64,000 nt of DNA from Myceligenerans indicum (GTDB lineage Bacteria; Actinomycetota; Actinomycetes; Actinomycetales; Cellulomonadaceae). Shown in pieces: positions 35,698 through 44,999 of the stretch (position 1 is the first letter of the stretch; each line of letters starts with the position of its first letter). The notes under the pieces are model-generated. The model had not been told where the DNA came from. It worked only from the letters and a program-made list of their open reading frames with translations, and made no database searches. The position numbers and the translations under genes were made by a program. Location of the stretch: NCBI RefSeq assembly GCF_016742955.1, contig NZ_JABBYC010000003.1:62001-126000 (forward strand). Direction: 5' to 3'.

Positions 35698-36327
35698 TCA
35701 GCGGCAATCCACGGATCGCACCCCGGCAGCCGGCAGGATGATCTCGTCGATGGTCGAGATCAGGAACTCACGATCGACGGGCTTGCCCAGCATGAGCACC
35801 CGGTAGGCGACCATCGCCGGGCTGATGATGCTGAGCCTGTCCACGTCGACGCCGGCGGGGATCTCGCCGCGCTCGATCGCACGGCGGAAGAAGATGCGGT
35901 TGACGGTGGCCCGCGGCTCGACGAGCGCCTCGTGCGCGGCGGCCGCGAGCTCGGGGCTGCGGGCGATCATCGAGGCGATCCCGGCCATCACCTTGAGCTT
36001 GCGCTCGCCGTCCCGGATGGTCGGAGTGCGGACCATGGCGATGAGGTCCCCGCGCAACGTCCCCGTGTCCGGCAGGTCCTCGAGATCGATCTCGTTCGAC
36101 TTCATGCACGCGACGGCGTCGAGCACGAGCGCGGCCTTGGACGACCACCTGCGGTAGAGCGTCGCCTTCCCGGCCTTCGCCCGAGCCGCGACCATGTCGA
36201 TCGTCATACCGTCGTAGCCGGTCTCGGCGAGCACGTCGAGCGCGGAGGCAAGGATCTCGGGATCGCGGGTGAGATCGCGCTTGCGCCCGAGCCGTGGCTT
36301 GCCCTCAGCCTGCTCGATCTGCGTCAT
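35698..36327 (-). CDS. TetR/AcrR-family transcriptional regulator
   Basis: A 209-residue TetR regulator. HTH region DGMTIDMVAARAKAGKATLY followed by RRWSSKAALV, and an all-helical ligand-binding C-terminal domain (TetR_C type) containing ERKLKVMAGIASMIARSPEL. It is divergent from a DHA2 exporter with an 18-bp palindrome in between, so it is expected to repress the exporter and itself until a drug-like ligand binds. ATG at 36327 (GGGAG 10 bases upstream) preferred over the ATG at 36348. Confidence 0.93.
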   Translation of the reverse strand: MTQIEQAEGKPRLGRKRDLTRDPEILASALDVLAETGYDGMTIDMVAARAKAGKATLYRRWSSKAALVLDAVACMKSNEIDLEDLPDTGTLRGDLIAMVRTPTIRDGERKLKVMAGIASMIARSPELAAAAHEALVEPRATVNRIFFRRAIERGEIPAGVDVDRLSIISPAMVAYRVLMLGKPVDREFLISTIDEIILPAAGVRSVDCR

Positions 36328-36408
36328 CGCCGTCGCGCTCCCTTCCATCCGTCCAACCCTACTCGCGCGCGCATTGCTGCACCAATCGTATCCGAAACTT
36401 GGCAGTAC

Positions 36409-36426
36409 CGGAACTAGCTAGTTCCG
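36409..36426. promoter_or_regulatory. TetR operator palindrome overlapping divergent promoters
   Basis: Perfect 18-bp palindrome CGGAACTAGCTAGTTCCG. On the minus strand its right arm forms the -35 (TTCCGG), with TACGAT 17 bases on as the tetR -10. On the plus strand it directly precedes TATATAGT, the likely exporter -10. Binding would block both promoters. Confidence 0.8.
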
Positions 36427-36441
36427 TATATAGTGGCGAGC

Positions 36442-37935
36442 ATGTCCTCAACACCCGCGACCGACAACCGTCGGTGGATCACGCTCGTCGTGGTCGGTCT
36501 CGCGCAGCTCATGGTCGTGCTCGACGCGACCGTCGTGAACATCGCCCTGCCCTCGGCGCAGGCCGACCTCGGCTTCACGGACGGTCAGCGCCAGTGGGTC
36601 ATCACCGCGTACTCCCTGGCTTTCGCAAGCCTTCTGCTGCTCGGCGGACGCCTCTCCGATCTCATCGGCCGCCGCCGCACGTTCGTCATCGGCCTCATCG
36701 GCTTCGCCGTCGCCTCCGGACTGGGCGGTGCCGCCGGCACGTTCGAGCTCCTCGTGGCCGCCCGCGCCCTGCAGGGCGTGTTCGGCGCCCTGCTCGCCCC
36801 CACGGCCCTCGCCGTGCTCACCACCACCTTCACCGTCCCGAAGGAACGCGCACGCGCCTTCGGGGTCTTCGGTGCCATCGCCGGTGCGGGGGGCGCCATC
36901 GGGCTCCTCCTCGGCGGGGTCCTGACGGAGACCCTCGACTGGCGATGGAACCTCTACATCAACGTCTTCATCGCCGCGGTCGCCCTCGTCGGAGCCATGG
37001 CGTTCGTCCCCCGCATCACGCGGGAGGGCCCTCGGCCCCGGCTGGACGTCCCGGGCACCGTCCTGGTCTCCGGCGCGCTCTTCAGCCTCGTCTACGGCTT
37101 CTCGAACGCCGAGACCGACGGCTGGGACTCGCCCCTGACCTGGGGCATGCTGGCCGGTGCCGTCATCCTGCTGGTCGCGTTCGTCGGCTGGCAGACCCGC
37201 GCCGGACACCCGCTGCTGCCGCTGTCCATCGTGCTCGACCGCAACCGCGGCACCGCCTACCTCGCAGTCCTGATCACGGGCGCCGGGATGTTCGGCATCT
37301 TCCTCTTCGTCACGTACTACCTGCAGCTCACGCTCGGGTACACGCCGATCAGGACCGGCCTGTCCTTCCTGCCGATGATCGCCATGCTGGTGCTGGCAGC
37401 ACAGCTCGGCACCAACATCTTCGTGCCCCGCTTCGGGCCCAAGGTCATGGTCCCGATCGGCATGACACTGGGCACGATCGGCATGGCCTACCTGACCCTG
37501 CTCGACGCGGACAGCACGTACGCGGCGAACGTCCTGCCGCCGCTGATGATCATCGGCTTCGCGATGGGGACGATCATGCCCGCCTCGATGCAGACGGCCA
37601 CGCTGGGCGTGGACCGGCAGTTCGCCGGCGTCGCCTCCGCGATGGTCAACACGAGCCAGCAGGTGGGCGGGTCGATCGGCACGGCCCTGCTGAACACCCT
37701 GGCCGCCACCGCGGCGTCCGACTACCTCGCGGCGCACGCGCCCGTCACCGAGGCCGTCGGCCTGCAGGCACAGCTCACCAGCTACTCGACCGCGTACTGG
37801 TGGGGTGCCGCGTTCTTCGCCACCGGTGCCGTGGTGTCGGCCCTGCTTTTCCGGCGACGGAGCCAGGGACTCTCGCTCGCCCACACCCCGGAGGCCGCGA
37901 ACGAACCGGCCGCGGAGCCGGTGACCGTCGGCTGA
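36442..37935 (+). CDS. DHA2-family MFS drug exporter
   Basis: A 497-residue, 14-span exporter of the EmrB/QacA type. Motif D1 VVLDATVVNIALPSAQADLG, motif A GGRLSDLIGRRRTF, motif C-like GPAIGGALT-region present as GAGGAIGLLLGGVL. Proton-driven efflux of drug-like molecules is expected. ATG at 36442 is used, with a GTG three codons upstream (36433) as alternative; the TATATA box lies only 10-15 bases before, so the message has a very short or no leader. Confidence 0.92.
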   Translation: MSSTPATDNRRWITLVVVGLAQLMVVLDATVVNIALPSAQADLGFTDGQRQWVITAYSLAFASLLLLGGRLSDLIGRRRTFVIGLIGFAVASGLGGAAGTFELLVAARALQGVFGALLAPTALAVLTTTFTVPKERARAFGVFGAIAGAGGAIGLLLGGVLTETLDWRWNLYINVFIAAVALVGAMAFVPRITREGPRPRLDVPGTVLVSGALFSLVYGFSNAETDGWDSPLTWGMLAGAVILLVAFVGWQTRAGHPLLPLSIVLDRNRGTAYLAVLITGAGMFGIFLFVTYYLQLTLGYTPIRTGLSFLPMIAMLVLAAQLGTNIFVPRFGPKVMVPIGMTLGTIGMAYLTLLDADSTYAANVLPPLMIIGFAMGTIMPASMQTATLGVDRQFAGVASAMVNTSQQVGGSIGTALLNTLAATAASDYLAAHAPVTEAVGLQAQLTSYSTAYWWGAAFFATGAVVSALLFRRRSQGLSLAHTPEAANEPAAEPVTVG

Positions 37936-37945
37936 CGGCCCGTTG

Positions 37946-37975
37946 GGGCGGCAGGCGTGGTCACGCCTGCCGCCC
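37946..37975. terminator. Bidirectional terminator between the DHA2 exporter and XRE-cupin genes
   Basis: A 30-bp nearly continuous palindrome: arms GGGCGGCAGGCGTG (37946-37959) and CACGCCTGCCGCCC (37962-37975). It overlaps the stop codon of the XRE-cupin gene. Confidence 0.75.
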
Positions 37976-38547
37976 TACGGCGTCTCCCGCCGGGAGACCA
38001 CCACGACGTACCGGCAGTCCGCGTCGCTCGGGTTGGCGAACTCCCGCGCGGCGGGGACCCCCAGCTCGAACACGTCGCCCGCGGTCAGCACGTGGACGTC
38101 GGCGCCGTCGGTGAGCGTCAGCTCGCCGTCGAGCACCCAGACGAGCTGCGCGTGGAACGCGTATGCGGCCGCCGGGTACGGCACGCGCTGCCCGGCGGGC
38201 AGCACCACGTCGGTGACGTCGGCCGGGAACGACGGCGTCGAGATCTGGCGCCGCAGGTAGCGGGTCTCGGGATCGCTCCAGGCCGGTACGGCGTCGGCGC
38301 GCCGCACGGGGTGGGCGCCCGCGTCCTCCGCCCGCTCCAGCAGCGCCGACACGCTGAGGTCGAAGGCGGCAGCGAGCCGGCCGAGGACTGCCGCCGTGGG
38401 GCTGCTCTGACCGCGCTCGACCTTGCTGATCATCGCGCGGGACACCCCGGACGCCTCGGCGAGCCGGCTGAGCGACCACGCGCGGCGCGCCCGCTCGTCC
38501 CGGACACGCTTCCCGAGGCCATCAGCATTGTCTACTATTGTGGACAT
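37975..38547 (-). CDS. XRE-family regulator with C-terminal cupin domain
   Basis: A 190-residue regulator. The N-terminal HTH_XRE domain reads WSLSRLAEASGVSRAMISKV followed by ERGQSSPTAAVLGRLAAAF. The C-terminal cupin barrel (HAQLVWVLDGELTLTDGADV, LTAGDVFELGVPAAREFANP) is the usual sensor for a small ligand. Its ATG (38547-38545) overlaps the ATG of the divergent acetyltransferase; TATAGT lies 6 bases upstream, predicting a leaderless message. It likely controls the acetyltransferase. Confidence 0.93.
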   Translation of the reverse strand: MSTIVDNADGLGKRVRDERARRAWSLSRLAEASGVSRAMISKVERGQSSPTAAVLGRLAAAFDLSVSALLERAEDAGAHPVRRADAVPAWSDPETRYLRRQISTPSFPADVTDVVLPAGQRVPYPAAAYAFHAQLVWVLDGELTLTDGADVHVLTAGDVFELGVPAAREFANPSDADCRYVVVVSRRETP

Positions 38548-38560
38548 GAGTTCACTATAT
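38530..38560. promoter_or_regulatory. Overlapping divergent start codons and -10 boxes (XRE-cupin/GNAT)
   Basis: CATG at 38545-38548 holds both start codons. -10 boxes TACTAT (plus, 38533-38538) and TATAGT (minus, 38559-38554) are 6-7 bases from their ATGs. GTCTAC-TATT-GTGGAC (38530-38545) is a near-palindrome over the plus -10, a likely XRE site. Confidence 0.65.
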
Positions 38561-39058
38561 GCTCCGCCAGCGGCCGTTCGCCCCGCACGAGCCGACGACG
38601 CCGGGGCGGTGCGGGCGATCCGGAACGACGCCGTCGAGACGACGACGGCTATCTGGACCAGCGTCCCGATGAGCGAGGACGAGGCGCGCTCCTGGGTGAG
38701 CGACCTTGCCGGGCGCAACGCCATGCTTGTGGCGGAGGTGGACGGCGACGTCGTCGGTTACGCCTCGTTCTCGCCGTGGCGGGCGAAGGAGGGGTACCGG
38801 CACTCGGTCGAGGACTCCGTGTACGTCGCCCCCGGGCAGCAGGGCAACGGCGTGGGGCGCGCCCTGCTGACGGAGCTGGTGGCGACGGCCCGCGACGCGG
38901 GTGCGCACCGCATGTACGCCGACATCGAAGCGGGGAACGCCGCGTCGATCAGCCTGCACGAGAGCTTGGGGTTCCGCCGCGTCGGTCTGCTGCGGGAGGT
39001 GGGGACCAAGTTCGGGCGGTGGCTGGATCTGGCGATCCTGGAGCTCGAGCTGGCGTGA
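38546..39058 (+). CDS. GNAT acetyltransferase (phosphinothricin/methionine-sulfoximine type)
   Basis: A 170-residue GNAT enzyme. It has the Pat/MddA pattern: VRPARADDAGAVRAIRNDAV, GYASFSPWRAKEGYRHSVED, acetyl-CoA loop VAPGQQGNGVGRALL, ADIEAGNAASISLHESLGF and a C-terminal VGTKFGRWLDLAILEL. Family members acetylate glutamine-analogue herbicides/antimetabolites and similar amino acids. The ATG at 38546 shares bases with the divergent regulator's ATG; no Shine-Dalgarno sequence is present, in line with leaderless translation. Confidence 0.92.
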   Translation: MSSLYAPPAAVRPARADDAGAVRAIRNDAVETTTAIWTSVPMSEDEARSWVSDLAGRNAMLVAEVDGDVVGYASFSPWRAKEGYRHSVEDSVYVAPGQQGNGVGRALLTELVATARDAGAHRMYADIEAGNAASISLHESLGFRRVGLLREVGTKFGRWLDLAILELELA

Positions 39059-39185
39059 ACCGCCGGGCGGCTCACGTGCTCCACGGTGCGCGGGTGCGGA
39101 CCGAGCCTCATGGGGCTTGGCACGACGGTGGGCGCTCCGCACGGGTTCGGTGCCTCGGTTCGGCCCGATGGCGCCGGTGCGATTC

Positions 39186-40463
39186 CTATGGCGCGAGGAG
39201 GGCAGCCGGAATGACGGCAATGCCGTCTGTGCGACGGTAGGCGGTTGGTCCGGTGTGGATGACGGCGGCGTCGCGGAGGTCGTCGCCGATCTGTTCGCGT
39301 AGCCAGCGCAGATGCTTGACGTCTGCGTCGGTGACGGTGGCGGCGAGCTTGACCTCGAAGGCAACGATGTGGCCGTCGCGCTCGACGACGAGGTCGACCT
39401 CGTGCCTCGTGTCCTGGGTGCGCAGGTGACCGACACGGGCGCGCGATGCCTGAGCGTACGTGAGCACGGACTGCGCCACGAGATGCTCGAAGAGGGAACC
39501 CAGGAGAGTGCCGGCCCGGGGGACGGCAGGCCCGGAACCCTCGCCTGCCAGAAGGCTGTCCTTGGTGGCTCCGAGGAGACGGGCGGCGAGTGCCGGATCG
39601 GCGAGGAAGTGCTTTTCGGTCTGGGTCAGGCGCTTGAGATGGTTGCTGCTGGGAGTCCAGGACGGCAGGGGGTCGAGCAGGAAGGCGCGAGAGAGGACGT
39701 CGCGGTAGACAAGTGTGGTGGATCGCGCGGGCTTGTCGGGGAGCCCGGGGGTGGCTGCATCCAGGATCGCAGTGTAGGTCGCGGTGGTCGCGGTGGCCGC
39801 GGCGTAGGCAGTCATCCAGGCACGCAGTGTCGCGGGGCGGCGTACAGAAGTGCCCTGTTCGGCGAATTCCTGGCTGACGGTGGCGTCCAGGTAGGAGTCG
39901 AGCTGTTCCTGACGCAGTTCCTCGGGCACTCGACGGATGCCGGGGAATCCGCCGGCAAGGATCTCCTCGACGTAGTCGACCAGGTCGGACGCCGTATGTC
40001 CACGCACGTCGGCGTCACCGCCGAGCATCGCACGCAGGCTGACGGTGTCGCCGCCCGCGTGCATGCCGCGTTCGTACAGAGATTGGGGTCGCATTCGGAG
40101 CGTGAGGATGCGGCCTGCTCCTGTGTGCACAGTGGCTCCGCGCGGAGCACTTGAGCCCGCGATGATGAACGATCCGGCAGGAGCTCCGTCGTCGACGGCA
40201 CGCTTGACGTGGTCCCACGAGGAGGGCTCGCGCTGCCACTCGTCAATCAGGGTGGTACCGGAGACTTCGGCAAGCGGGTCCTGCGCAGCGCGGAACGCCT
40301 CAGCGGCTGCGGGACGTGAAAGGTCGATGGTGTGGTCGGCGCGCTGTTTCGCAGTGGCGGTCTTGCCGACGCCCTTGGCCCCCTGAAGCGCCACAGCGGC
40401 AAGTCCCGCCAGGTACCGGTCCAGCAGCGCGTCCACCGTACGTGGCAGGTAGTTCACGTTCAT
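39186..40463 (-). CDS. AAA ATPase with DUF4143 C-terminal domain
   Basis: A 425-residue protein. An N-terminal AAA module has P-loop LQGAKGVGKTATA (about 26-38) and Walker B-like TTLIDEWQREP. The C-terminal DUF4143 domain includes GSLFEHLVAQSVLTY and a PD-(D/E)XK nuclease-like core HEVDLVVERDGHIVAFEVK. Such proteins are widespread, sporadic, and of unknown function, possibly DNA-related or part of mobile or toxin-like loci. The gene stands alone between GNAT and yajQ; its G+C looks a little lower than its neighbours. Confidence 0.88.
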   Translation of the reverse strand: MNVNYLPRTVDALLDRYLAGLAAVALQGAKGVGKTATAKQRADHTIDLSRPAAAEAFRAAQDPLAEVSGTTLIDEWQREPSSWDHVKRAVDDGAPAGSFIIAGSSAPRGATVHTGAGRILTLRMRPQSLYERGMHAGGDTVSLRAMLGGDADVRGHTASDLVDYVEEILAGGFPGIRRVPEELRQEQLDSYLDATVSQEFAEQGTSVRRPATLRAWMTAYAAATATTATYTAILDAATPGLPDKPARSTTLVYRDVLSRAFLLDPLPSWTPSSNHLKRLTQTEKHFLADPALAARLLGATKDSLLAGEGSGPAVPRAGTLLGSLFEHLVAQSVLTYAQASRARVGHLRTQDTRHEVDLVVERDGHIVAFEVKLAATVTDADVKHLRWLREQIGDDLRDAAVIHTGPTAYRRTDGIAVIPAALLAP

Positions 40464-40742
40464 GGCGCGACAGTAGTTCTACGCTACAGATCACGCATCA
40501 TCTGAACTACATCTCACACACGCAGTACGCTACGCTTCACGCAAGCGCGACGGTTCGCGGGGCGAGGCCCTGTCTTCGGTGCCGTGGTGGCGACGAGGCA
40601 AAGACCGAACGCCGCGCACCAGGGCGTCGACCCGGGCAACGCGACTTCGGGCATCCACTCCATCGACGACCGGATGACGACCACCGCCAGGCCACGAACT
40701 GCCGATGGCGCCCGTGGCCGCCCGGTCAGCGGCAGTCGGCGA

Positions 40743-41240
40743 TCATCGGTAGTTGGTGAACTGCAGCGCCACGTCCAGGTCCGCGCCCTTGAGGAGCGCG
40801 ATGACCTCCTGGAGCTGGTCGCGGGACTTCGAGGAGACCCGGACCTCGTCGCCGGTGATCTGGGTCTTGACGCCCTTGGGGCCCTCGTCGCGGATCTTCT
40901 TGGTGATCTTCTTCGCGTTCTCGCCGGCCAGCCCCTCCTTGAGGGACCCGACGAGCCGGTACTCCTTGCCGGAAGCCTGCGGCTCCTTGTCACCCGTGTC
41001 GAACGCCTTGAGGGACACGCCGCGCTTGATGAGCTTGGTCTGGAACACGTCCAGCAGGGCAAGGACCCGCTCGGCCGAGTTGGCGACCATGACGATGCTG
41101 TCCTGGCCGCTCCACTCGATCGACGCGCCCACGCCCCGGAAGTCGTACCGCTGCGAGACCTCCTTGGACGCCTGGTTGAGGGCGTTGTCGACCTCCTGGC
41201 GGTCCACCTTGCTGACGATGTCGAACGACGAGTCGGCCAC
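40743..41240 (-). CDS. YajQ-family nucleotide-binding protein
   Basis: A 165-residue YajQ protein with two tandem RNP-like folds: [20 protein letters not shown] at the start and [20 protein letters not shown] towards the end, finishing with the typical [11 protein letters not shown]. Some relatives bind cyclic di-GMP or nucleic acid. GTG start at 41240 with AAGGAG upstream. The 279 bases before it (40464-40742, between its stop and the AAA gene start) show no gene or clear structure. Confidence 0.94.
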   Translation of the reverse strand: MADSSFDIVSKVDRQEVDNALNQASKEVSQRYDFRGVGASIEWSGQDSIVMVANSAERVLALLDVFQTKLIKRGVSLKAFDTGDKEPQASGKEYRLVGSLKEGLAGENAKKITKKIRDEGPKGVKTQITGDEVRVSSKSRDQLQEVIALLKGADLDVALQFTNYR

Positions 41241-41353
41241 GGCCGTGCTCCTTCTTGCTCGTGAGGGACAGATCCTGGGTCAACCGTAGTCGGCGCGGAC
41301 GCCCGGCACGGACTCGCGGCCGTAAACCCACTCCTTCGCTACAGTGGCGAACC

Positions 41354-42160
41354 ATGTTCCGCAGTCTCGACCTCGCCACCTGGCGACACCGCACCGAGTG
41401 GCCTCTCGTCGCGGTGGCCGTGCTCTTCCTCGTCGCCTACGGCCTGCCGATCGCCTTCGAGGGTGTCCCCTCGCTGGTGAGAACTGCCTGCAGTGTGTTC
41501 ATGACGGTCGCCTGGATGGTGTTCGCCGCGGACTACATGGTCCGGCTGCACCTGTCCGGCTATTCGTGGACCTTCGTCCGGACGAACTGGATCGACCTGC
41601 TGGTCGTGGTGCTGCCCCTGCTGCGCCCGCTGCGGCTGCTCCTGCTGATCAAGGTGATCCAGCGGTTCAGCCGGACCGGCGTGCAGCGCCTCCGGGGCCG
41701 GGTCGTCACGTATGCCACGGGCGGCACCGCACTGCTGATCCTCACCAGTGCGCTGGCGATCACGGACACCGAGCGGCACGTCGAGGGCTCGAACATCACG
41801 AACCTCGGCGAGGGATTCTGGTGGGCGATCGTCACGATGACCACGGTGGGGTACGGCGACTTCTACCCTGTCACGGTCACAGGACGCTTCATCGCGGCCG
41901 GCCTGATGCTGGGCGGGATCGCCCTGCTCGGCGTGGTCACCGCGACCCTCGCCTCCTGGATGGTGCAGACCGTCGAGGAGTCCAACGAGCAGGAGGAGGC
42001 GGCCACGCGCCGCCAGGTGGACGTCCTGGTGGAGGAGATCCGCACGCTCCGCACGGAGAGGGCGGAGGAGGTCCGCTCCCTTCGTGCCGAGCTCGCGGAG
42101 GCCCGCAAGGGCCGGAGCGACGACGCCGCCTCGCGGATGATCTCGGCCGAGGAGAACTGA
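41354..42160 (+). CDS. Voltage-gated-like potassium channel
   Basis: A 268-residue six-span ion channel. Segments S1-S4 are followed by an Arg-rich S4 ([20 protein letters not shown]), a pore loop with the selectivity filter TVGYGD (164-169), S6, and a C-terminal coiled coil of about 60 residues ([20 protein letters not shown]) that should hold the tetramer. Probably K+ selective and voltage responsive. ATG at 41354; no close partner genes. Confidence 0.92.
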   Translation: MFRSLDLATWRHRTEWPLVAVAVLFLVAYGLPIAFEGVPSLVRTACSVFMTVAWMVFAADYMVRLHLSGYSWTFVRTNWIDLLVVVLPLLRPLRLLLLIKVIQRFSRTGVQRLRGRVVTYATGGTALLILTSALAITDTERHVEGSNITNLGEGFWWAIVTMTTVGYGDFYPVTVTGRFIAAGLMLGGIALLGVVTATLASWMVQTVEESNEQEEAATRRQVDVLVEEIRTLRTERAEEVRSLRAELAEARKGRSDDAASRMISAEEN

Positions 42161-42205
42161 CTCCGCAAGGGAACTGGCGCCCGGGGACACCCGCAGCCCC
42201 CACCG

Positions 42206-43108
42206 TCAGAACCCGCCGAAACCGCCCGGGCCGTACTGGCTTCCGTAGCTACCACCCGGTCCGCCCGCCATCCGCTCCAGACGCGCGATGCGATCCGCCA
42301 TGGGCGGGTGCGTGGCGAACATGCGCGCCATGCCGGCCCCGCGGAACGGGTTCGCGATCATCACGTGCGAGACGTTCGCCAGCTCGCGGTCCTGCGGCAG
42401 CGGCGCAAGCTGGGTACCGCGCTCCAGCTTCCGGAGCGCGGACGCGAGCGCGAGCGGGTCACCGGTGAGCTTGGCCCCGTCCTCGTCGGCGTCGTACTCG
42501 CGCGTGCGGGAGATGGCGAACTGGATCATGGTCGCCGCGATCGGCGCGAGCAGCGCGGTCGCCAGCGCCGCGATCGGGTTGCCGCCCTCACGGTTCCCGC
42601 CGCCGAACCACAGCATGGCGGTGGCCACCGAGGTGATCACCCCCGCCATCGCCGAGGCGACCGAGGAGGTGAGGATGTCCCGGTTGTACACGTGCATCAG
42701 CTCGTGTCCCAGCACGCCGCGCAGCTCGCGCTCGTCCAGCAGGCTGAGGATTCCCTCCGTGCAGCACACCGCCGCGTTGGCCGGGTCACGGCCCGTGGCG
42801 AACGCGTTGGGTGCCTTGGTCGGCGAGATGTAGAGACGAGGCATGGGCTTGCGTGCCTGGGTCGACAGCTCACGCACGATCCGGTGCATCTCCGGCGCCT
42901 GGAGTTCCGTGACCGGGTAGGCGTGCATGGCGCGGATCGCGAGCTTGTCGGAGTTCCAGTAGCTGTAGGCCGTGGTTCCCAGGCCGACGAGGACGAAGAT
43001 CCACAGCCAGGTCTGCCGCCCGCCGGTCAGGAACCAGATCCCGAGGAGCACGGCCCACATGGCGCCGAACATCGCTGCGGTCTTCAGACCGTTGTAGTGC
43101 CGATGCAT
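42206..43108 (-). CDS. htpX: Membrane zinc metalloprotease HtpX
   Basis: A 300-residue M48 protease. Two N-terminal spans, catalytic [13 protein letters not shown] (HExxH at about 136-140), further membrane segments, third zinc ligand in [13 protein letters not shown], and a Gly/Tyr-rich tail. HtpX removes damaged membrane proteins. ATG at 43108 with AAAGGAAG upstream; the open frame to 43252 has no support. Confidence 0.95.
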   Translation of the reverse strand: MHRHYNGLKTAAMFGAMWAVLLGIWFLTGGRQTWLWIFVLVGLGTTAYSYWNSDKLAIRAMHAYPVTELQAPEMHRIVRELSTQARKPMPRLYISPTKAPNAFATGRDPANAAVCCTEGILSLLDERELRGVLGHELMHVYNRDILTSSVASAMAGVITSVATAMLWFGGGNREGGNPIAALATALLAPIAATMIQFAISRTREYDADEDGAKLTGDPLALASALRKLERGTQLAPLPQDRELANVSHVMIANPFRGAGMARMFATHPPMADRIARLERMAGGPGGSYGSQYGPGGFGGF

Positions 43109-43435
43109 CGCTACTTCCTTTCCACCCACACCGCTGAACGGCTCGTCGCAGCAAACGGTTCCCAGGCCACCCGCATCATGCACGACGACGCTGACACTCC
43201 CTCCCAGGACGATGGCGGCCGCCGGCCGGCGGCTGAGCCGAGATGTCCGCACGGGGCAGGACGACCTCCGACCGGCCGCGCAGCGCGTTCGACGTGATGG
43301 AGACTGGCGTGGACTCCGTGTGCAGCATCTTCGCGAACTCTCCTGTGGACGAAGATGAGGGCTCCCTTACACGGTCGGTAGAATCTCTCCTGGCCTTCGA
43401 TTGTGTACAGTCCCTCGACCGGAAGGCGCCTCTTC
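43109..43435. other. Divergent htpX/fprA intergenic region
   Basis: 327 bases. A candidate fprA promoter has -10 TAGAAT (43379-43384) with a weak -35 17 bases earlier (TGAGGG). The rest is GC-rich with no ORF having an RBS and no clear RNA structure. Confidence 0.4.
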
Positions 43436-44842
43436 GTGAGCACCCGACCTTTGCGCGTCGCCGTCGTCGGTGCCGGACCCGCCGGCATCTACGCGAGCGA
43501 CATCCTGTCCAAGACCGACCTCGACGTCTCGATCGACCTGTTCGAGCGCCTCCCGGCGCCGTTCGGGCTGGTCAGGTATGGCGTCGCGCCGGATCACCCG
43601 CGCATCAAGCAGATCATCGTGGCGCTTCACAAGGTTCTCTCCCGCGGTGACATCCGCCTGCTGGCGAACGTGGACTTCGGCACGGACGTCAAGCTTGAGG
43701 ACCTGCGGCAGTTCTACGACGCCGTCATCTTCTCCACCGGCGCCATGAAGGACGCCGACCTGAACATCCCGGGCATCGACCTGGACGGCTCCTACGGGGC
43801 AGCGGACTTCGTGTCGTGGTACGACGGTCACCCCGACGTGCCCCGCACCTGGCCGCTGGAGGCCCGCGAGATCGCGGTCGTCGGTGCCGGGAACGTCGCG
43901 CTGGACGTGGCGCGCATGCTGGCCAAGCACCCTGAGGACCTGCTGCCCACCGAGGTCCCGGCCAACGTGGTCGAGGGCCTGAAGGCCTCGCCCGTGACGG
44001 ACGTGCACGTGTTCGCCCGTCGCGGCCCCGCTCAGGTGAAGTTCTCGCCGCTGGAGCTGCGTGAACTCGGTCACGTCCCGGACGTCGACATCATCGTGTA
44101 CCCGGAGGACTACGACTTCGACGAGGGCTCCGAGGCCGCGATCAACTCGTCGAACCAGACCAAGCAGGTCGTCAAGACGCTCACCGACTGGGCGCTCGAC
44201 GAGCCGGAGAGCAAGACGGCCTCCCGCCGTATCCACCTGCACTTCCTGCACCAGCCCACCGAGGTGCTCGGCGAGAACGGGAAGGTGACGGGCTTCCGCA
44301 CGGAGCGCACCGCGCTGCAGGGCGACGGCACCGCCAAGGGCACGGGCGAGTTCCACGACTTCCCGGTGCAGGCCGTCTACCGTGCGGTCGGCTACTTCGG
44401 GTCGCCGCTCTCCGAGATCCCGTTCGACGACTACAAGGGCGTCATCTCCAACCGCGAGGGCCGCGTGGTCGACCTGGACGGCGAGAACGTACCCGGCGTC
44501 TACACCACCGGCTGGATCAAGCGCGGTCCGGTGGGGCTCATCGGCCACACCAAGTCCGACGCCTCCGAGACCGTGAAGCACCTGGTCGAGGACGTGGCCG
44601 GGGTGGCCGACGGCGCCGACGTGTCGGAGGGCGACCTGACCGGCGGGCGCACCGCCCCGCAGGGCGACCCCGAGGCGATCAAGTCGTTCCTCGCCGACAA
44701 GGGCGTGCGGGTCATCGAGTGGTCCGGCTGGGAACTGCTCGACGCGCACGAGCGCACGCTCGGCGAGGCCGAGGGTCGTGAGCGCGTCAAGGTCGTCTCC
44801 CGCGAGGAGATGATCGCGATCAGCCAGGAGCAGCAGGCCTGA
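43436..44842 (+). CDS. fprA: Ferredoxin/flavodoxin-NADP+ reductase FprA (adrenodoxin reductase family)
   Basis: A 468-residue flavoenzyme that passes electrons between NADPH and ferredoxin. FAD site VAVVGAGPAGIYASDIL, family signature APFGLVRYGVAPDHPRIKQI, NADP site VVGAGNVALDVARMLAK, and the C-terminal YTTGWIKRGPVGLIGHTKSD. GTG start at 43436 with GGAAGG upstream. Ends in a strong hairpin facing the secretion locus. Confidence 0.95.
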   Translation: MSTRPLRVAVVGAGPAGIYASDILSKTDLDVSIDLFERLPAPFGLVRYGVAPDHPRIKQIIVALHKVLSRGDIRLLANVDFGTDVKLEDLRQFYDAVIFSTGAMKDADLNIPGIDLDGSYGAADFVSWYDGHPDVPRTWPLEAREIAVVGAGNVALDVARMLAKHPEDLLPTEVPANVVEGLKASPVTDVHVFARRGPAQVKFSPLELRELGHVPDVDIIVYPEDYDFDEGSEAAINSSNQTKQVVKTLTDWALDEPESKTASRRIHLHFLHQPTEVLGENGKVTGFRTERTALQGDGTAKGTGEFHDFPVQAVYRAVGYFGSPLSEIPFDDYKGVISNREGRVVDLDGENVPGVYTTGWIKRGPVGLIGHTKSDASETVKHLVEDVAGVADGADVSEGDLTGGRTAPQGDPEAIKSFLADKGVRVIEWSGWELLDAHERTLGEAEGRERVKVVSREEMIAISQEQQA

Positions 44843-44854
44843 CACCAGACCCGA

Positions 44855-44905
44855 CGACAGAGGCCGGGGCCGTCTTCAGCGTGAAGGCGGCCCCGGCCTC
44901 TGTCG
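44855..44905. terminator. Bidirectional terminator after fprA
   Basis: An 18-bp perfect stem (44855-44872 with 44888-44905) around a 15-base loop, in the gap between convergent genes. It marks the left edge of the type VII secretion locus. Confidence 0.88.
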
Positions 44906-44999
44906 CTCCGTGAAGACCCCGCAATGCAGTCTGTCGCCCTCTGGAACGGTCAGCCGGTCGGCCGGTCAGACCGACGTTGCACCATGTCGGAGCCGGAGG

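Noticed and set aside
36448..37884. 478-codon minus-strand frame opposite the DHA2 exporter
   Set aside because: Composition (Gly/Arg/Glu/Asp, no fold) is that of an antisense frame; the exporter is unambiguous.
43367..44845. 492-codon minus-strand frame opposite fprA
   Set aside because: Antisense shadow with repetitive Val/Asp/Leu/Gly composition and no RBS; fprA on the plus strand has every family motif.
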